Shown piece after piece: positions 54,012 through 62,699 of a stretch of DNA of 64,000 nt (the stretch's first letter is position 1; every line of letters begins with the position of its first letter). Location: assembly GCF_001654915.1 (NCBI RefSeq), contig NZ_LXEQ01000028.1; one strand, written 5' to 3'. The position numbers and the translations under genes were made by a program. This DNA comes from Buttiauxella ferragutiae (lineage in GTDB: Bacteria > Pseudomonadota > Gammaproteobacteria > Enterobacterales > Enterobacteriaceae). The notes under the pieces were generated by a model. It saw only the letters and a list, made by a program, of their open reading frames with translations. It did not search any database and was not told where the DNA came from.

Positions 54012-54112
54012 TTTGGTATGCCAAATTGGTTTTATTGGAATTCCAATATAACGATGTGGGACATTTATCACGGAATTGTTAGGCGGTTGATCCTATTTTT
54101 GGCATACCAAAA
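54012..54112. promoter_or_regulatory. Operators for the LacI-type regulator
   Basis: TTTGGTATGCCAAA (54012-54025) and its exact inverse TTTGGCATACCAAA (54098-54111) are two copies of one site about 86 bp apart. TTGGAATTCCAA (54035-54046) is a further perfect palindrome. The spacing would suit looping across the IIC promoter. Confidence 0.65.
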
Positions 54113-54167
54113 CGTTCGTTAAACATCACCCTACATAATAAAAAACGACAACACAGAGGTATACCCA

Positions 54168-55505
54168 ATGGCATTACAGGAAAAGTTAATCGACTCGCTG
54201 GGGAGTTTCGCCACGAAATTCAACAGTTACCGTTATATTATGGCGATCAAAGCCTCGTTCATCACCCTGATGCCAGTGATTATTGTCGGGGCGTTCTCGG
54301 TACTGATTTCTAACATGGTGCTGGACCCGAAAAACGGCCTGGCCAGTTTTTCTGCATTGTCGTTTCTGGCACAGCTGAAACCAATCACCGCGGCGATTAA
54401 CTACGCCACGCTTAACTTTTTGAACATCGGTGCGGTGTTCCTGATTGGTATCGAATTGGGGCGCATCAACGGCATTAAAAGCCTGTTCCCCGGCTTGCTG
54501 GCGGTGATTTGCTTTATTTGCGTTACGCCGACGACCATCGAAATGATGGTCGATGGGCAAATGCACATGGTGAAAGATATTCTGGCACGCCAGTTTTCTG
54601 ATACCCGCAGCCTGTTCCTCGGCATGTTTATTGCCATTTTGTCGGTTGAAGTTTACTGCTGGCTGGAAAAACGCGAAGGGCTGAAAATCAAAATGCCTGA
54701 TACCGTTCCGCCAAATGTCTCTGCCTCTTTCTCTGCATTAATTCCTTCTATCATCACCGTTACCGCCATCGCGACTTTCGGTTTCATCTTCCATCAGACC
54801 ACCGGCATGTATCTGTATGACGCGGTGTATCAGGTGGTGCAGCAACCGCTGGAAAAAGTGGTGCAGAGCCTGCCGGGTATTTTGCTGCTGATGTTTGTCG
54901 CTCAGCTGTTCTGGGTTATCGGTATTCACGGTAACCAGATGATCAAACCTATCCGTGAACCGCTGCTGCTTGGCGCGATTACCGTCAACATGAGTGCTTT
55001 TGAGCAAGGTAAAGAGATCCCCAATATCATCACCATGCCGTTCTGGGATGTGTACATGAGTATTGGCGGTTCGGGTTTAACCATCGGCTTGCTGATTGCG
55101 GTAATGATCGCCACTAAACGCAAAGAAATGAAAGAGATAGCTAAGCTCTCTTTCGGCCCCGGCATTTTTAATATCAACGAGCCGGTGATTTTTGGTATGC
55201 CGATTATGCTAAACCCAATTTTGGCTATTCCCTTCATTATTACCCCACTGGTAACCGGCACGATTGGCTACTTCGCCACCGCAATGGGTTTTGCTGGTAA
55301 AGCGGTAGTGATGGTGCCGTGGACCACACCGCCGTTGATTAACGCCTGGCTCTCTACCGCCGGTTCGATGGGCGCGGTGGTGACACAATTGGGCTGTATT
55401 CTGGTTTCCGTGCTGATTTATCTGCCGTTTGTGAAAATTGCCTCTCGCCGTGCTGAGCAGGCGCAGTTGCAGGCCGAACAGCAACAACTTGCCAAAAACG
55501 CGTGA
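54168..55505 (+). CDS. PTS cellobiose/lactose-type IIC permease
   Basis: 445 residues, about ten membrane segments. IHGNQMIKPIREPLLLGAI and FNINEPVIFGMPIMLNPILA are the signature of the lactose/cellobiose EIIC family. It takes up a beta-glucoside while EIIB phosphorylates it. No IIA or IIB gene is nearby, so these must come from another locus. AGAGGT upstream of ATG 54168. Followed by the GH1 gene 7 bp later. Confidence 0.93.
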   Translation: MALQEKLIDSLGSFATKFNSYRYIMAIKASFITLMPVIIVGAFSVLISNMVLDPKNGLASFSALSFLAQLKPITAAINYATLNFLNIGAVFLIGIELGRINGIKSLFPGLLAVICFICVTPTTIEMMVDGQMHMVKDILARQFSDTRSLFLGMFIAILSVEVYCWLEKREGLKIKMPDTVPPNVSASFSALIPSIITVTAIATFGFIFHQTTGMYLYDAVYQVVQQPLEKVVQSLPGILLLMFVAQLFWVIGIHGNQMIKPIREPLLLGAITVNMSAFEQGKEIPNIITMPFWDVYMSIGGSGLTIGLLIAVMIATKRKEMKEIAKLSFGPGIFNINEPVIFGMPIMLNPILAIPFIITPLVTGTIGYFATAMGFAGKAVVMVPWTTPPLINAWLSTAGSMGAVVTQLGCILVSVLIYLPFVKIASRRAEQAQLQAEQQQLAKNA

Positions 55506-55512
55506 GGAAGGC

Positions 55513-56940
55513 ATGAGCAACGTAAAAGTCACTATCCCAAAAGATTTTATCCTCGGCGCTGCGGCATCAGCCTGGCAAACCGAAGGCTGGAGCGGCAAAA
55601 AAGAAGGGCAGGATTCCTGGCTGGATGCCTGGTACAAAAACGACCGCCATGTGTGGCACGAGGGCTATGGCCCGGCAGTCGCCACTGATTTTATCAATCG
55701 CTATCGTGAAGATGTGGCATTGATGAAACTGGCGGGGCTGACGCATTACCGCACCTCAATTAACTGGTCGCGTTTTTTCACCGATTATGAAAAGGGCATC
55801 GTCGACGAGGAATATGCGCAGTATTACGACAATCTGATCGACGAAATGCGCCGCACCGGCATTGAACCGATGATCTGCCTCGAACATTATGAACTGCCCG
55901 CCACGCTGTTCGAAAACTATGGCGGTTGGGCGTCGAAAAAAGTGGTCGAGTTGTATGTGTTGTATGCGGAAAAAGTCTTTGCCCGTTACGCTCACAAGGT
56001 GAATCGCTGGTTTACGTTTAACGAGCCGATTGTAGTGCAAACCCGCGTCTATCTGGATGCGTTACGCTGGCCATACGAGCAAAATACCCATAAGTGGATG
56101 CAGTGGAATCACCATAAAAACCTCGCTACGGCGAAAGTGGTGAAACTGTTCCGTGAGAAAGGTTACAGCGGAACCGTGGGCTGCATTCTTAACCCGGAAG
56201 TCACTTATGCGCGTTCGAGTGCTGCCCATGATCGGCAAGCCGCGCAGATTTACGACCTGTTCTACAACCGGGTATTTTTAGACCCGTTAGTGCACGGTGA
56301 ATATCCGCAGCAGTTGTTCGAACTGCTGGAAAAACATGACGTGCAATGGGATTACAACGAACAGGAATTAGCGATTATCCGTGAAAATACCGTCGATGAA
56401 CTGGGTATCAACTTATATTATCCACATCGTGTCAAAGCGCCGTCACGTGCCTGGAACCCGGAAACGCCATTCCATCCTGCCTATTATTACGAGCCGTTTG
56501 AATTGCCAGGGCGGCGCATGAATAAGTCGCGCGGCTGGGAAATTTATCCACGCATTGTTTATGACATGGCGATGCGCATTAAAACCGAGTATCGCAATAT
56601 CCCGTGGTTTGTGGCGGAAAGCGGCATGGGGACGGAAAACGAAGCGCAATTCCGCAATGCCGATGGCGTGATAGCGGATGATTATCGCATCAGCTTTATC
56701 AGCGAACATTTGTACCAGGCGCTGCGCGCCCGCGAAGATGGCGCAAACTGCCAGGGTTACATGCTGTGGGCCTTTACCGATAACGTTTCGCCAATGAACG
56801 CTTTCAAAAACCGCTATGGTTTGATTGAAATTGATCTGCAAAATAATCGTGCGCGGCGGGCGAAAAAGTCAGCCCATTGGTATCGCTCTTTAAGTGAGTC
56901 GCGCACTTTACAGCTCAATATTGATGATGAATGGAAATAA
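55513..56940 (+). CDS. Glycoside hydrolase family 1, probable 6-phospho-beta-glucosidase
   Basis: 475 residues, TIM barrel. Acid/base E171 in FTFNEPIV; the nucleophile region reads WFVAESGMGTE (usual ENG becomes ESG). LGAAASAWQTEG near the start is typical. Catalyses hydrolysis of the phosphorylated disaccharide brought in by the IIC. ATG 55513 with AGGAAG; the frame begins earlier inside the IIC gene. LEHYELP replaces the common LYHWDLP, which may mark a distinct subfamily. Confidence 0.92.
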   Translation: MSNVKVTIPKDFILGAAASAWQTEGWSGKKEGQDSWLDAWYKNDRHVWHEGYGPAVATDFINRYREDVALMKLAGLTHYRTSINWSRFFTDYEKGIVDEEYAQYYDNLIDEMRRTGIEPMICLEHYELPATLFENYGGWASKKVVELYVLYAEKVFARYAHKVNRWFTFNEPIVVQTRVYLDALRWPYEQNTHKWMQWNHHKNLATAKVVKLFREKGYSGTVGCILNPEVTYARSSAAHDRQAAQIYDLFYNRVFLDPLVHGEYPQQLFELLEKHDVQWDYNEQELAIIRENTVDELGINLYYPHRVKAPSRAWNPETPFHPAYYYEPFELPGRRMNKSRGWEIYPRIVYDMAMRIKTEYRNIPWFVAESGMGTENEAQFRNADGVIADDYRISFISEHLYQALRAREDGANCQGYMLWAFTDNVSPMNAFKNRYGLIEIDLQNNRARRAKKSAHWYRSLSESRTLQLNIDDEWK

Positions 56941-57029
56941 TCATTCAGCAGCTTAATTTGATAAGCTAGCAGGCATTAATCAGCGGCAGTACGTTATGCC
57001 GCTGAGAATCGACAAATACGGGTGATATC

Positions 57030-57803
57030 GTGGACAAGGTAGTGCTTTCGCCAGAAAAAAAACAATACCAGGAAATTGGTGAGGATCTGCGCGCGCAAAT
57101 CATGCAGGGATTGTATCCGGTCGGTTCGCGTTTGCCGCCTGAACGTAACATTGCCGAAACGTACGGTGTCAGTCGCACCATTGTTCGTGAAGCATTACTG
57201 ATGCTGGAATTGCAGGGCACGGTCGATATTCGCCAGGGATCGGGTGTGTATGTGACGCGCGTTCCGGCAGAAAATGAAGCGGAAGAAGAAGCTTTTTTCA
57301 GTAGCGATATTGGTCCCTTTGAAATGCTGCAAGCACGCCAGTTGCTCGAAAGTAATATTGCGGCCTTTGCCGCAAAAATGGCCACCAAAGCGGATATCGA
57401 TAACCTCAAACGTATCCTTGAACAAGAACAACGTGCCATTGCGATGAATGACCTGAGCCAGGACAACTGCAAGATGTTTCACCTGGTTCTGGCAGGGGCG
57501 TCGCAAAACCAGATGTTGTTGGCGACGGTAGAAAGTATCTGGCGTCATCTTGATAGCAGCCCGATGTGGCAGCAATTACGTGCGCATATCGACACCCGTA
57601 GCTATCGCCTGAAATGGCTGGGTGACCTGCAAACCATTCTGGCAGCGCTGCGCCGCCGCGATGTGATGGGTTCGTGGCAGGCGATGTGGCAGCATTTAGA
57701 AAACGTTAAAAACAGCCTGCTTGAACAGTCTGACTCCGATGCACCAGATTTTGATGGCTACTTATTCGAGTCGGTTCCCATTTTCCAGGGGAAGTTGATG
57801 TGA
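57030..57803 (+). CDS. GntR/FadR-family regulator, UxuR/ExuR-like
   Basis: 257 residues, GTG start. Winged HTH (about 15-75, LPPERNIAETYGVSRTIVRE) and FCD all-helical effector domain (about 95-230). PFEMLQARQLLESNIAAFAA and MWQHLENVKNSLLE and DGYLFES are nearly as in E. coli UxuR (same length), so the ligand is likely a hexuronate or related acid. It may be a paralogue controlling uronate genes. The next gene overlaps it by four bases. Confidence 0.87.
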   Translation: MDKVVLSPEKKQYQEIGEDLRAQIMQGLYPVGSRLPPERNIAETYGVSRTIVREALLMLELQGTVDIRQGSGVYVTRVPAENEAEEEAFFSSDIGPFEMLQARQLLESNIAAFAAKMATKADIDNLKRILEQEQRAIAMNDLSQDNCKMFHLVLAGASQNQMLLATVESIWRHLDSSPMWQQLRAHIDTRSYRLKWLGDLQTILAALRRRDVMGSWQAMWQHLENVKNSLLEQSDSDAPDFDGYLFESVPIFQGKLM

Positions 57804-58249
57804 AGATTCTGCCACTCTACGCCGTACCACAATATGGGCCGCAAGTGACGGACTGGCTGTGGCAAGCGTTTGGCACCTCTGATAGCCGTGACTTTTTCGC
57901 CTCAATTGTGGCAACCAGCCAGCGAGAAGGGGAAATGCCGCTGACATTTGTCGCTGTAGAGGGGGACAAGTTAGTAGGAACGGTAGGGTTGTGGCGCTGC
58001 GATTTAATTAGCCGCCAGGATCTCTATCCGTGGCTCGCGGCGTTATACATTGATGAAAAGCAGCGTGGCCGCGGGTTAGGCGCACAATTGCAACAGCACG
58101 TTATTGAATATGCCCGTACGCTCGGCTACCCCCAGTTGTATCTCTATTCGGCCTGTAAAGATTACTACGAGCGTTTTGGCTGGCAGTATATCGGCGACGG
58201 ACTAGACTACCCGAGCAAGTCTGTGCACCTTTATCGGTTTACTCTTTAA
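57800..58249 (+). CDS. GNAT-family acetyltransferase
   Basis: 149 residues, GTG start in a GTGA overlap with the previous gene. Acetyl-CoA binding motif A is AALYIDEKQRGRGLGAQL (about 80-98), and YYERFGWQYIGDG is a common C-terminal motif. Substrate unknown; co-transcribed with the UxuR-like regulator. Confidence 0.88.
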   Translation: MKILPLYAVPQYGPQVTDWLWQAFGTSDSRDFFASIVATSQREGEMPLTFVAVEGDKLVGTVGLWRCDLISRQDLYPWLAALYIDEKQRGRGLGAQLQQHVIEYARTLGYPQLYLYSACKDYYERFGWQYIGDGLDYPSKSVHLYRFTL

Positions 58250-58317
58250 ATCTCTCTTCCCTGAGTGCTCACTCACCAATTGTCTGAATTGTTGCCCATC
58301 ACCATCGTAATACGACC

Positions 58318-58383
58318 GAAACCTCGCCTGCACTACTGAAAATCAGTAACATTATTCTCACATCTGTGAGGGCCGAGGTTTGG
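58318..58383. repeat. Palindromic leader before the LprI-like gene
   Basis: Outer arms CCGAAACCTCGCC and GGCCGAGGTTTGG enclose small hairpins CTGAAAATCAG and TCTCACATCTGTGAG, 30 bp before the start codon. It could be a 5'UTR structure or a miniature repeat. Confidence 0.5.
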
Positions 58384-58412
58384 TGGCCTTATATCAACAA
58401 CAAGGAGCGGAA

Positions 58413-58835
58413 ATGAAGCTTAACTCAATTCAGTCAATGGTAGCGGGAACGGTGTTAGTTGCGATGACTTCGCTGCCAGCGGTTGCCGCTGAGTCTGCCC
58501 AGGCGCTTTACAAACAATGCGAAGCGAAAGAATCGACTGCCGAGCAGCGTGAATGTTATCCGGCCGTGGTGAAGCAATCTGAGGCCGAACTGGTCGCAAT
58601 TGAGAAAAAGACGCGGGCGGATCTGGTCGAGCTTGAGAATATGAGCGAAGGGAGCAAGTCACTGCAGCCTGTTAAGGCATTCGACAATGCAGAGCGTGCG
58701 TATCGTGAGTTTCGCACTGCCGAAAGCCATCGTGTGTTGACGTCCTACGGTTCAGGTAATGGCGGCGGTCTTGCCGCTTACCAAACAATCATCGAAATGA
58801 ACCTTTCGAGAATCAAACAGTTGAGTGATGATTAA
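58413..58835 (+). CDS. Secreted LprI/DUF1311-like protein
   Basis: 140 residues. Signal peptide MKLNSIQSMVAGTVLVAMTS with cleavage after AVAA; two cysteines (C in KQCEAKE and RECYPA) and the C-terminal YREFRTAESHRV resemble the lysozyme inhibitor LprI N-terminal domain. ATG 58413 with AAGGAG. Periplasmic; a role against lysozyme is family-based only. Structured DNA precedes it at 58318-58383. Confidence 0.75.
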   Translation: MKLNSIQSMVAGTVLVAMTSLPAVAAESAQALYKQCEAKESTAEQRECYPAVVKQSEAELVAIEKKTRADLVELENMSEGSKSLQPVKAFDNAERAYREFRTAESHRVLTSYGSGNGGGLAAYQTIIEMNLSRIKQLSDD

Positions 58836-58840
58836 TATCA

Positions 58841-59848
58841 TTACTCTCCTGAATAAGTAATCACCGAATGGCGGCGTACCAGCGTTGGGCTGAACATATG
58901 CGTGATTTCAGGTAACTCACGTTTTTCAGCCAGCGCCAGGGCCAGTTCTGCGGCCTGCGCCGCCATGGTGATGATTGGGTAACGCACGGTCGTCAGGCGC
59001 GGGCGTACGTAGCGTGAGATCAACACATCATCGAAGCCAATCAGTGAAATCTCTTTTGGTACATCAATCCCGTTGTCGTTCAACACGCCCATCGCTCCTG
59101 CGGCCATGGAGTCGTTGTAACACGCAACGGCGCTGAAATGTCTTCCACGACCTAACAACTCTGTCATTGCCAACTCGCCGCCGCTTTCATCAGGTTCACC
59201 GTAAGTCACTAACCGCTCGTTAACCGGTAAACCGTGTTCGGTTAGTGCGTCGTAATAACCTTGCAAGCGGTCCTCTGCATCTGAAATCTGGTGGTTGGAA
59301 CAGAGGTAGCCAATTTTGGTATGGCCTTGTTGAATCAGATGGCGTGTGGCAAGCCAGGCGCCGTAGCGGTCATCCAGCGCCACACAGCGCTGCTCGAAAC
59401 CGGGAATAATGCGGTTGATAACTACCATGCCCGGCATCTGCTTCATTAATGAAATCAGTTCGCTATCAGGGATTTTTTTTGCATGAACCACCAGGGCGGC
59501 ACAACGATGGCGGATGAGTTGCTCAATTGCCTGGCGTTCTTTTTGTTCGTTGTGGTAACCGTTACCAATCAATAAAAAGTTGCCGGTACGATAGGCGACT
59601 TGTTCGACGGCTTTGACCATCGCGCCGAAGAAGGGATCGGATACATCACCCACTATCAAACCAATAGTTTCAGTAGTTTGCTGAGCCAGCGCTCGCGCAT
59701 TTGCGTTAGGGTGGTAATTCAGTTCTTCCATCGCACTGGTCACCGCCAGACGTGACGCCTCGCTGGCTTTTGGTGAATCATTAATGACACGAGATACCGT
59801 GGCGACAGAAACGCCTGCCAGTTTTGCTACATCCTTTATTGTCGCCAT
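58841..59848 (-). CDS. galR: Galactose repressor GalR
   Basis: 335 residues, LacI family. HTH MATIKDVAKLAGVSVATVSR; the rest is almost identical in wording to E. coli GalR (RALAQQTTETIGLIVGDVSD, FDDVLISRYVRPRLTTVRYP). Represses gal genes with D-galactose as inducer. Slightly shorter C terminus than the E. coli protein (343). Confidence 0.96.
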   Translation of the reverse strand: MATIKDVAKLAGVSVATVSRVINDSPKASEASRLAVTSAMEELNYHPNANARALAQQTTETIGLIVGDVSDPFFGAMVKAVEQVAYRTGNFLLIGNGYHNEQKERQAIEQLIRHRCAALVVHAKKIPDSELISLMKQMPGMVVINRIIPGFEQRCVALDDRYGAWLATRHLIQQGHTKIGYLCSNHQISDAEDRLQGYYDALTEHGLPVNERLVTYGEPDESGGELAMTELLGRGRHFSAVACYNDSMAAGAMGVLNDNGIDVPKEISLIGFDDVLISRYVRPRLTTVRYPIITMAAQAAELALALAEKRELPEITHMFSPTLVRRHSVITYSGE

Positions 59849-59969
59849 CGAAAGTGTTCCTGAGTGGGTAAGCGTTTACACAATTTTAAGTGTTACGGAA
59901 AAGTCGTGCTACTTCAAGCGCGCAACTGTATTCATCGTCGCAAACTCATGCAAAAAACGGCCATTTTTA

Positions 59970-59984
59970 GTGTAATCGTTACAC
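59970..59984. promoter_or_regulatory. Palindrome GTGTAATCGTTACAC upstream of galR, candidate operator
   Basis: GTGTAA and TTACAC arms around TCG, 122 bp before galR, with a weaker related site TAAGCGTTTACAC near 59868. Resembles GalR/GalS operators (GTGNAANCGNTTNCAC) but is one base shorter. Confidence 0.5.
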
Positions 59985-60134
59985 TTATTTGCCGCTGAAA
60001 TTTAAGCGCAACGGGAGTGATTGTCATGTTCTGGATTTTTAATGATTTCAGACTAAATCTTTGCTTACAGTTTGCATCGCGCTGTTGCTATTTCGACATG
60101 GCGAAGACTGACTCGCCACTGCTACATTTGAAGT

Positions 60135-60219
60135 CCCAGAGGTATTGATAGGTGATGTCAGCTTCTAATTGCTGATCACATGAATTACACCAACCTGCGC
60201 GGATGCGCAGGTTTTTTTT
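60135..60219 (+). ncRNA. omrB: Small RNA OmrB
   Basis: About 85 nt. Starts CCCAGAGGTATTGATAGGTG, as in E. coli OmrB, contains ATGAATTACACCAA, and ends in the terminator CCTGCGCGGATGCGCAGG with a T-run. The 5' end pairs with target mRNAs (csgD, ompR, ompT, cirA in E. coli) with Hfq. Located between galR and aas as in E. coli. Confidence 0.95.
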
Positions 60220-60338
60220 GCCCAAAATTTGCCTGCCTGTAACAAGACTCAATGTTTTAAACACCTGGTTGCACTTTCCGCTAATTCCCTTGCTCTTTCT
60301 CGCTGGTGAGCCTGCCAGGAGTGCGCCACAATTCAAAT

Positions 60339-60427
60339 CCCAGAGGTATTGATTGGTGAGAATTCCAGGTACGTTGTTGAGTACCATTCTTTTGCACCAA
60401 CCTGCGCAGATGCGCAGGTTTTTTTTT
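60339..60427 (+). ncRNA. omrA: Small RNA OmrA
   Basis: About 89 nt. Starts CCCAGAGGTATTGATTGGTG and ends CCTGCGCAGATGCGCAGG with a T-run, like E. coli OmrA; the middle differs from OmrB. Tandem with omrB, same strand. Repression of csgD in E. coli links it to biofilm control. In E. coli both are OmpR-dependent. Confidence 0.95.
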
Positions 60428-60539
60428 GCTTTATTTTCAGAGTTCGTGTTCCTCGAAACTATCGCTCCTTTGAAGTTAGTCATGTAATCTGCCACTACAC
60501 TTAAGTGCCTGCGGTTTATTCATGACAAAGGGAGTTGCT

Positions 60540-62699
60540 ATGCTATTTGGTTTTTTCCGTACGTTATTTCGTATTCTGTTCAGAGTGCGTCTTTATGGTG
60601 ATCCTCAAGTTCTCTCCCAATCGCGCGTTCTGATCGTCCCTAACCACGTATCCTTCATTGATGGAATTTTGTTAGCGTTGTTTTTACCCGGACGCCCGGT
60701 ATTCGCCGTCTATTCTTCTATCAGCCAGCAGTGGTACATGCGTTGGCTGAAATCACTGATTGATTTTGTACCGCTCGACCCAACCAAACCGATGTCGATT
60801 AAGCATCTGGTTCGCCTGGTGGAACAGGGCCGACCGGTGGTTATCTTCCCGGAAGGGCGCATTTCGGTGACTGGTTCGTTGATGAAAATCTATGAAGGGG
60901 CGGGGTTTGTTGCCGCTAAATCGAATGCGACGGTTATCCCGATTCGTATTGATGGCGCTGAGCTGAGCTTCTTTAGCCGCCTGAAAGGTCTGGTAAAACG
61001 CCGCGTATTCCCTCGTATCAACCTGCATATTCTGCCACCGACTTCGATTGCGATGCCGGATGCGCCGCGCGCCCGTGACCGCCGTAAAATGGCGGGTGAA
61101 ATGCTGCATCAAATTATGATGGAAGCGCGGATGGCGATACGTCCTCGTGAAACATTGTACGAAGCGCTACTTGCCGCGCAGCGTCGTTACGGTGAGCGCA
61201 AAAACTGTATTGAAGATATCAATTTCAAACCGGATACCTACCGTAGCCTGTTAACTAAAACGCTGTTTGTCGGGCGTATTTTGGATAAATACACCGCACA
61301 AGGAGAAACTATTGGCCTGATGTTGCCGAATGCGGCGATTAGTGCCGCGGTGATTTTTGGTGCTTCTTCTCGCGGGCGAATTCCGGCGATGATGAACTAC
61401 ACCGCAGGTGTGAAAGGGTTGACCAGTGCCATTACCGCGGCGCAACTCAAAACCATTTTCACCTCCCGTCAGTTCCTCGACAAAGGCAAGTTATGGCATT
61501 TGCCGGAGCAACTCACGCAGGTGCGCTGGGTGTTTCTGGAAGATTTAAAAGCTGATGTCACGCTTGCCGATAAACTTTGGATTTTTAGCCATTTATTAAT
61601 GCCGCGTTTGGCACAGGTTAAACAGCAACCCGAAGACGCCGCGATGGTGTTGTTTACCTCTGGTTCTGAGGGCAATCCAAAAGGTGTGGTGCATAGCCAT
61701 AAAAGTTTACTGGCGAACGTTGAGCAAATTCGCACTATCGCGGATTTCACCGCCAACGACCGTTTTATGTCAGCACTACCGTTATTCCACTCGTTTGGCC
61801 TGACCGTCGGCTTATTCACGCCGTTGCTCACCGGTGCCGAAGTCTTCCTCTATCCAAGCCCGCTGCATTACCGCATTGTGCCGGAACTGGTTTATGACCG
61901 TAACTGCACCGTATTGTTTGGCACATCCACCTTCCTCGGCAACTATGCCCGTTTCGCTAATCCTTATGACTTCTACCGTCTGCGTTACGTGGTGGCGGGA
62001 GCAGAAAAGCTCCAGGAAAGCACCAAACAGCTCTGGCAGGATAAATTTGGCCTGCGCATTCTGGAAGGTTATGGCGTGACCGAATGTGCGCCAGTGGTTT
62101 CAATTAACGTCCCGATGGCGGCAAAAGTTGGCACCGTTGGGCGTATTCTGCCCGCGATGGATGCCCGTCTGATGGCGGTGCCTGGTATTGAAGAGGGTGG
62201 GCGGCTGCAACTGAAAGGGCCAAACATCATGAAGGGCTATCTGCGTGTCGAAAATCCCGGTGTGCTGGAAGCGCCGTGTGCTGAAAATGCGCAGGGGGAA
62301 ATGGAGCCGGGTTGGTACGACACGGGTGATATTGTCCGGTTTGATGAGCACGGCTTTTGTGTAATTCAGGGGCGCGCTAAACGCTTTGCCAAAATTGCCG
62401 GTGAAATGGTTTCGCTGGAAATGGTCGAGCAATTGGCACTGGGTGTTTCGCCTGAGAAAATGCACGCAACGGTTATCAAAACTGACGCAGCAAAAGGTGA
62501 AGCTCTGGTGATGTTCACCACGGATAATGAACTCAGCCGTGAAAAATTGCTGCAACATGCGCGTGCAAACGGCGTGCCTGAGCTGGCGGTTCCCCGTGAT
62601 ATTCGCTTCCTCAAACAGTTACCTTTACTCGGCAGCGGCAAACCTGATTTTGTCAGCCTGAAAGTGCTGGTAGACCAACCGGAGACAGAGAATGCGTGA
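60540..62699 (+). CDS. aas: 2-acylglycerophosphoethanolamine acyltransferase / acyl-ACP synthetase Aas
   Basis: 719 residues. Acyltransferase domain with NHVSFID (H36, D41) and PEGRIS; AMP-forming ligase domain with FTSGSEGNPKGVVHSHK and GYGVTECAPVVS. Reacylates lysophosphatidylethanolamine returned to the inner membrane. ATG 60540 with GGGAG; the frame begins 18 bp earlier. Overlaps lplT by 8 bp. Confidence 0.96.
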   Translation: MLFGFFRTLFRILFRVRLYGDPQVLSQSRVLIVPNHVSFIDGILLALFLPGRPVFAVYSSISQQWYMRWLKSLIDFVPLDPTKPMSIKHLVRLVEQGRPVVIFPEGRISVTGSLMKIYEGAGFVAAKSNATVIPIRIDGAELSFFSRLKGLVKRRVFPRINLHILPPTSIAMPDAPRARDRRKMAGEMLHQIMMEARMAIRPRETLYEALLAAQRRYGERKNCIEDINFKPDTYRSLLTKTLFVGRILDKYTAQGETIGLMLPNAAISAAVIFGASSRGRIPAMMNYTAGVKGLTSAITAAQLKTIFTSRQFLDKGKLWHLPEQLTQVRWVFLEDLKADVTLADKLWIFSHLLMPRLAQVKQQPEDAAMVLFTSGSEGNPKGVVHSHKSLLANVEQIRTIADFTANDRFMSALPLFHSFGLTVGLFTPLLTGAEVFLYPSPLHYRIVPELVYDRNCTVLFGTSTFLGNYARFANPYDFYRLRYVVAGAEKLQESTKQLWQDKFGLRILEGYGVTECAPVVSINVPMAAKVGTVGRILPAMDARLMAVPGIEEGGRLQLKGPNIMKGYLRVENPGVLEAPCAENAQGEMEPGWYDTGDIVRFDEHGFCVIQGRAKRFAKIAGEMVSLEMVEQLALGVSPEKMHATVIKTDAAKGEALVMFTTDNELSREKLLQHARANGVPELAVPRDIRFLKQLPLLGSGKPDFVSLKVLVDQPETENA

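Noticed and set aside
60088..60495. Minus-strand 135-codon open frame between galR and aas
   Set aside because: Lies antisense across omrB and omrA and repeats the same peptide because the two RNAs are similar.
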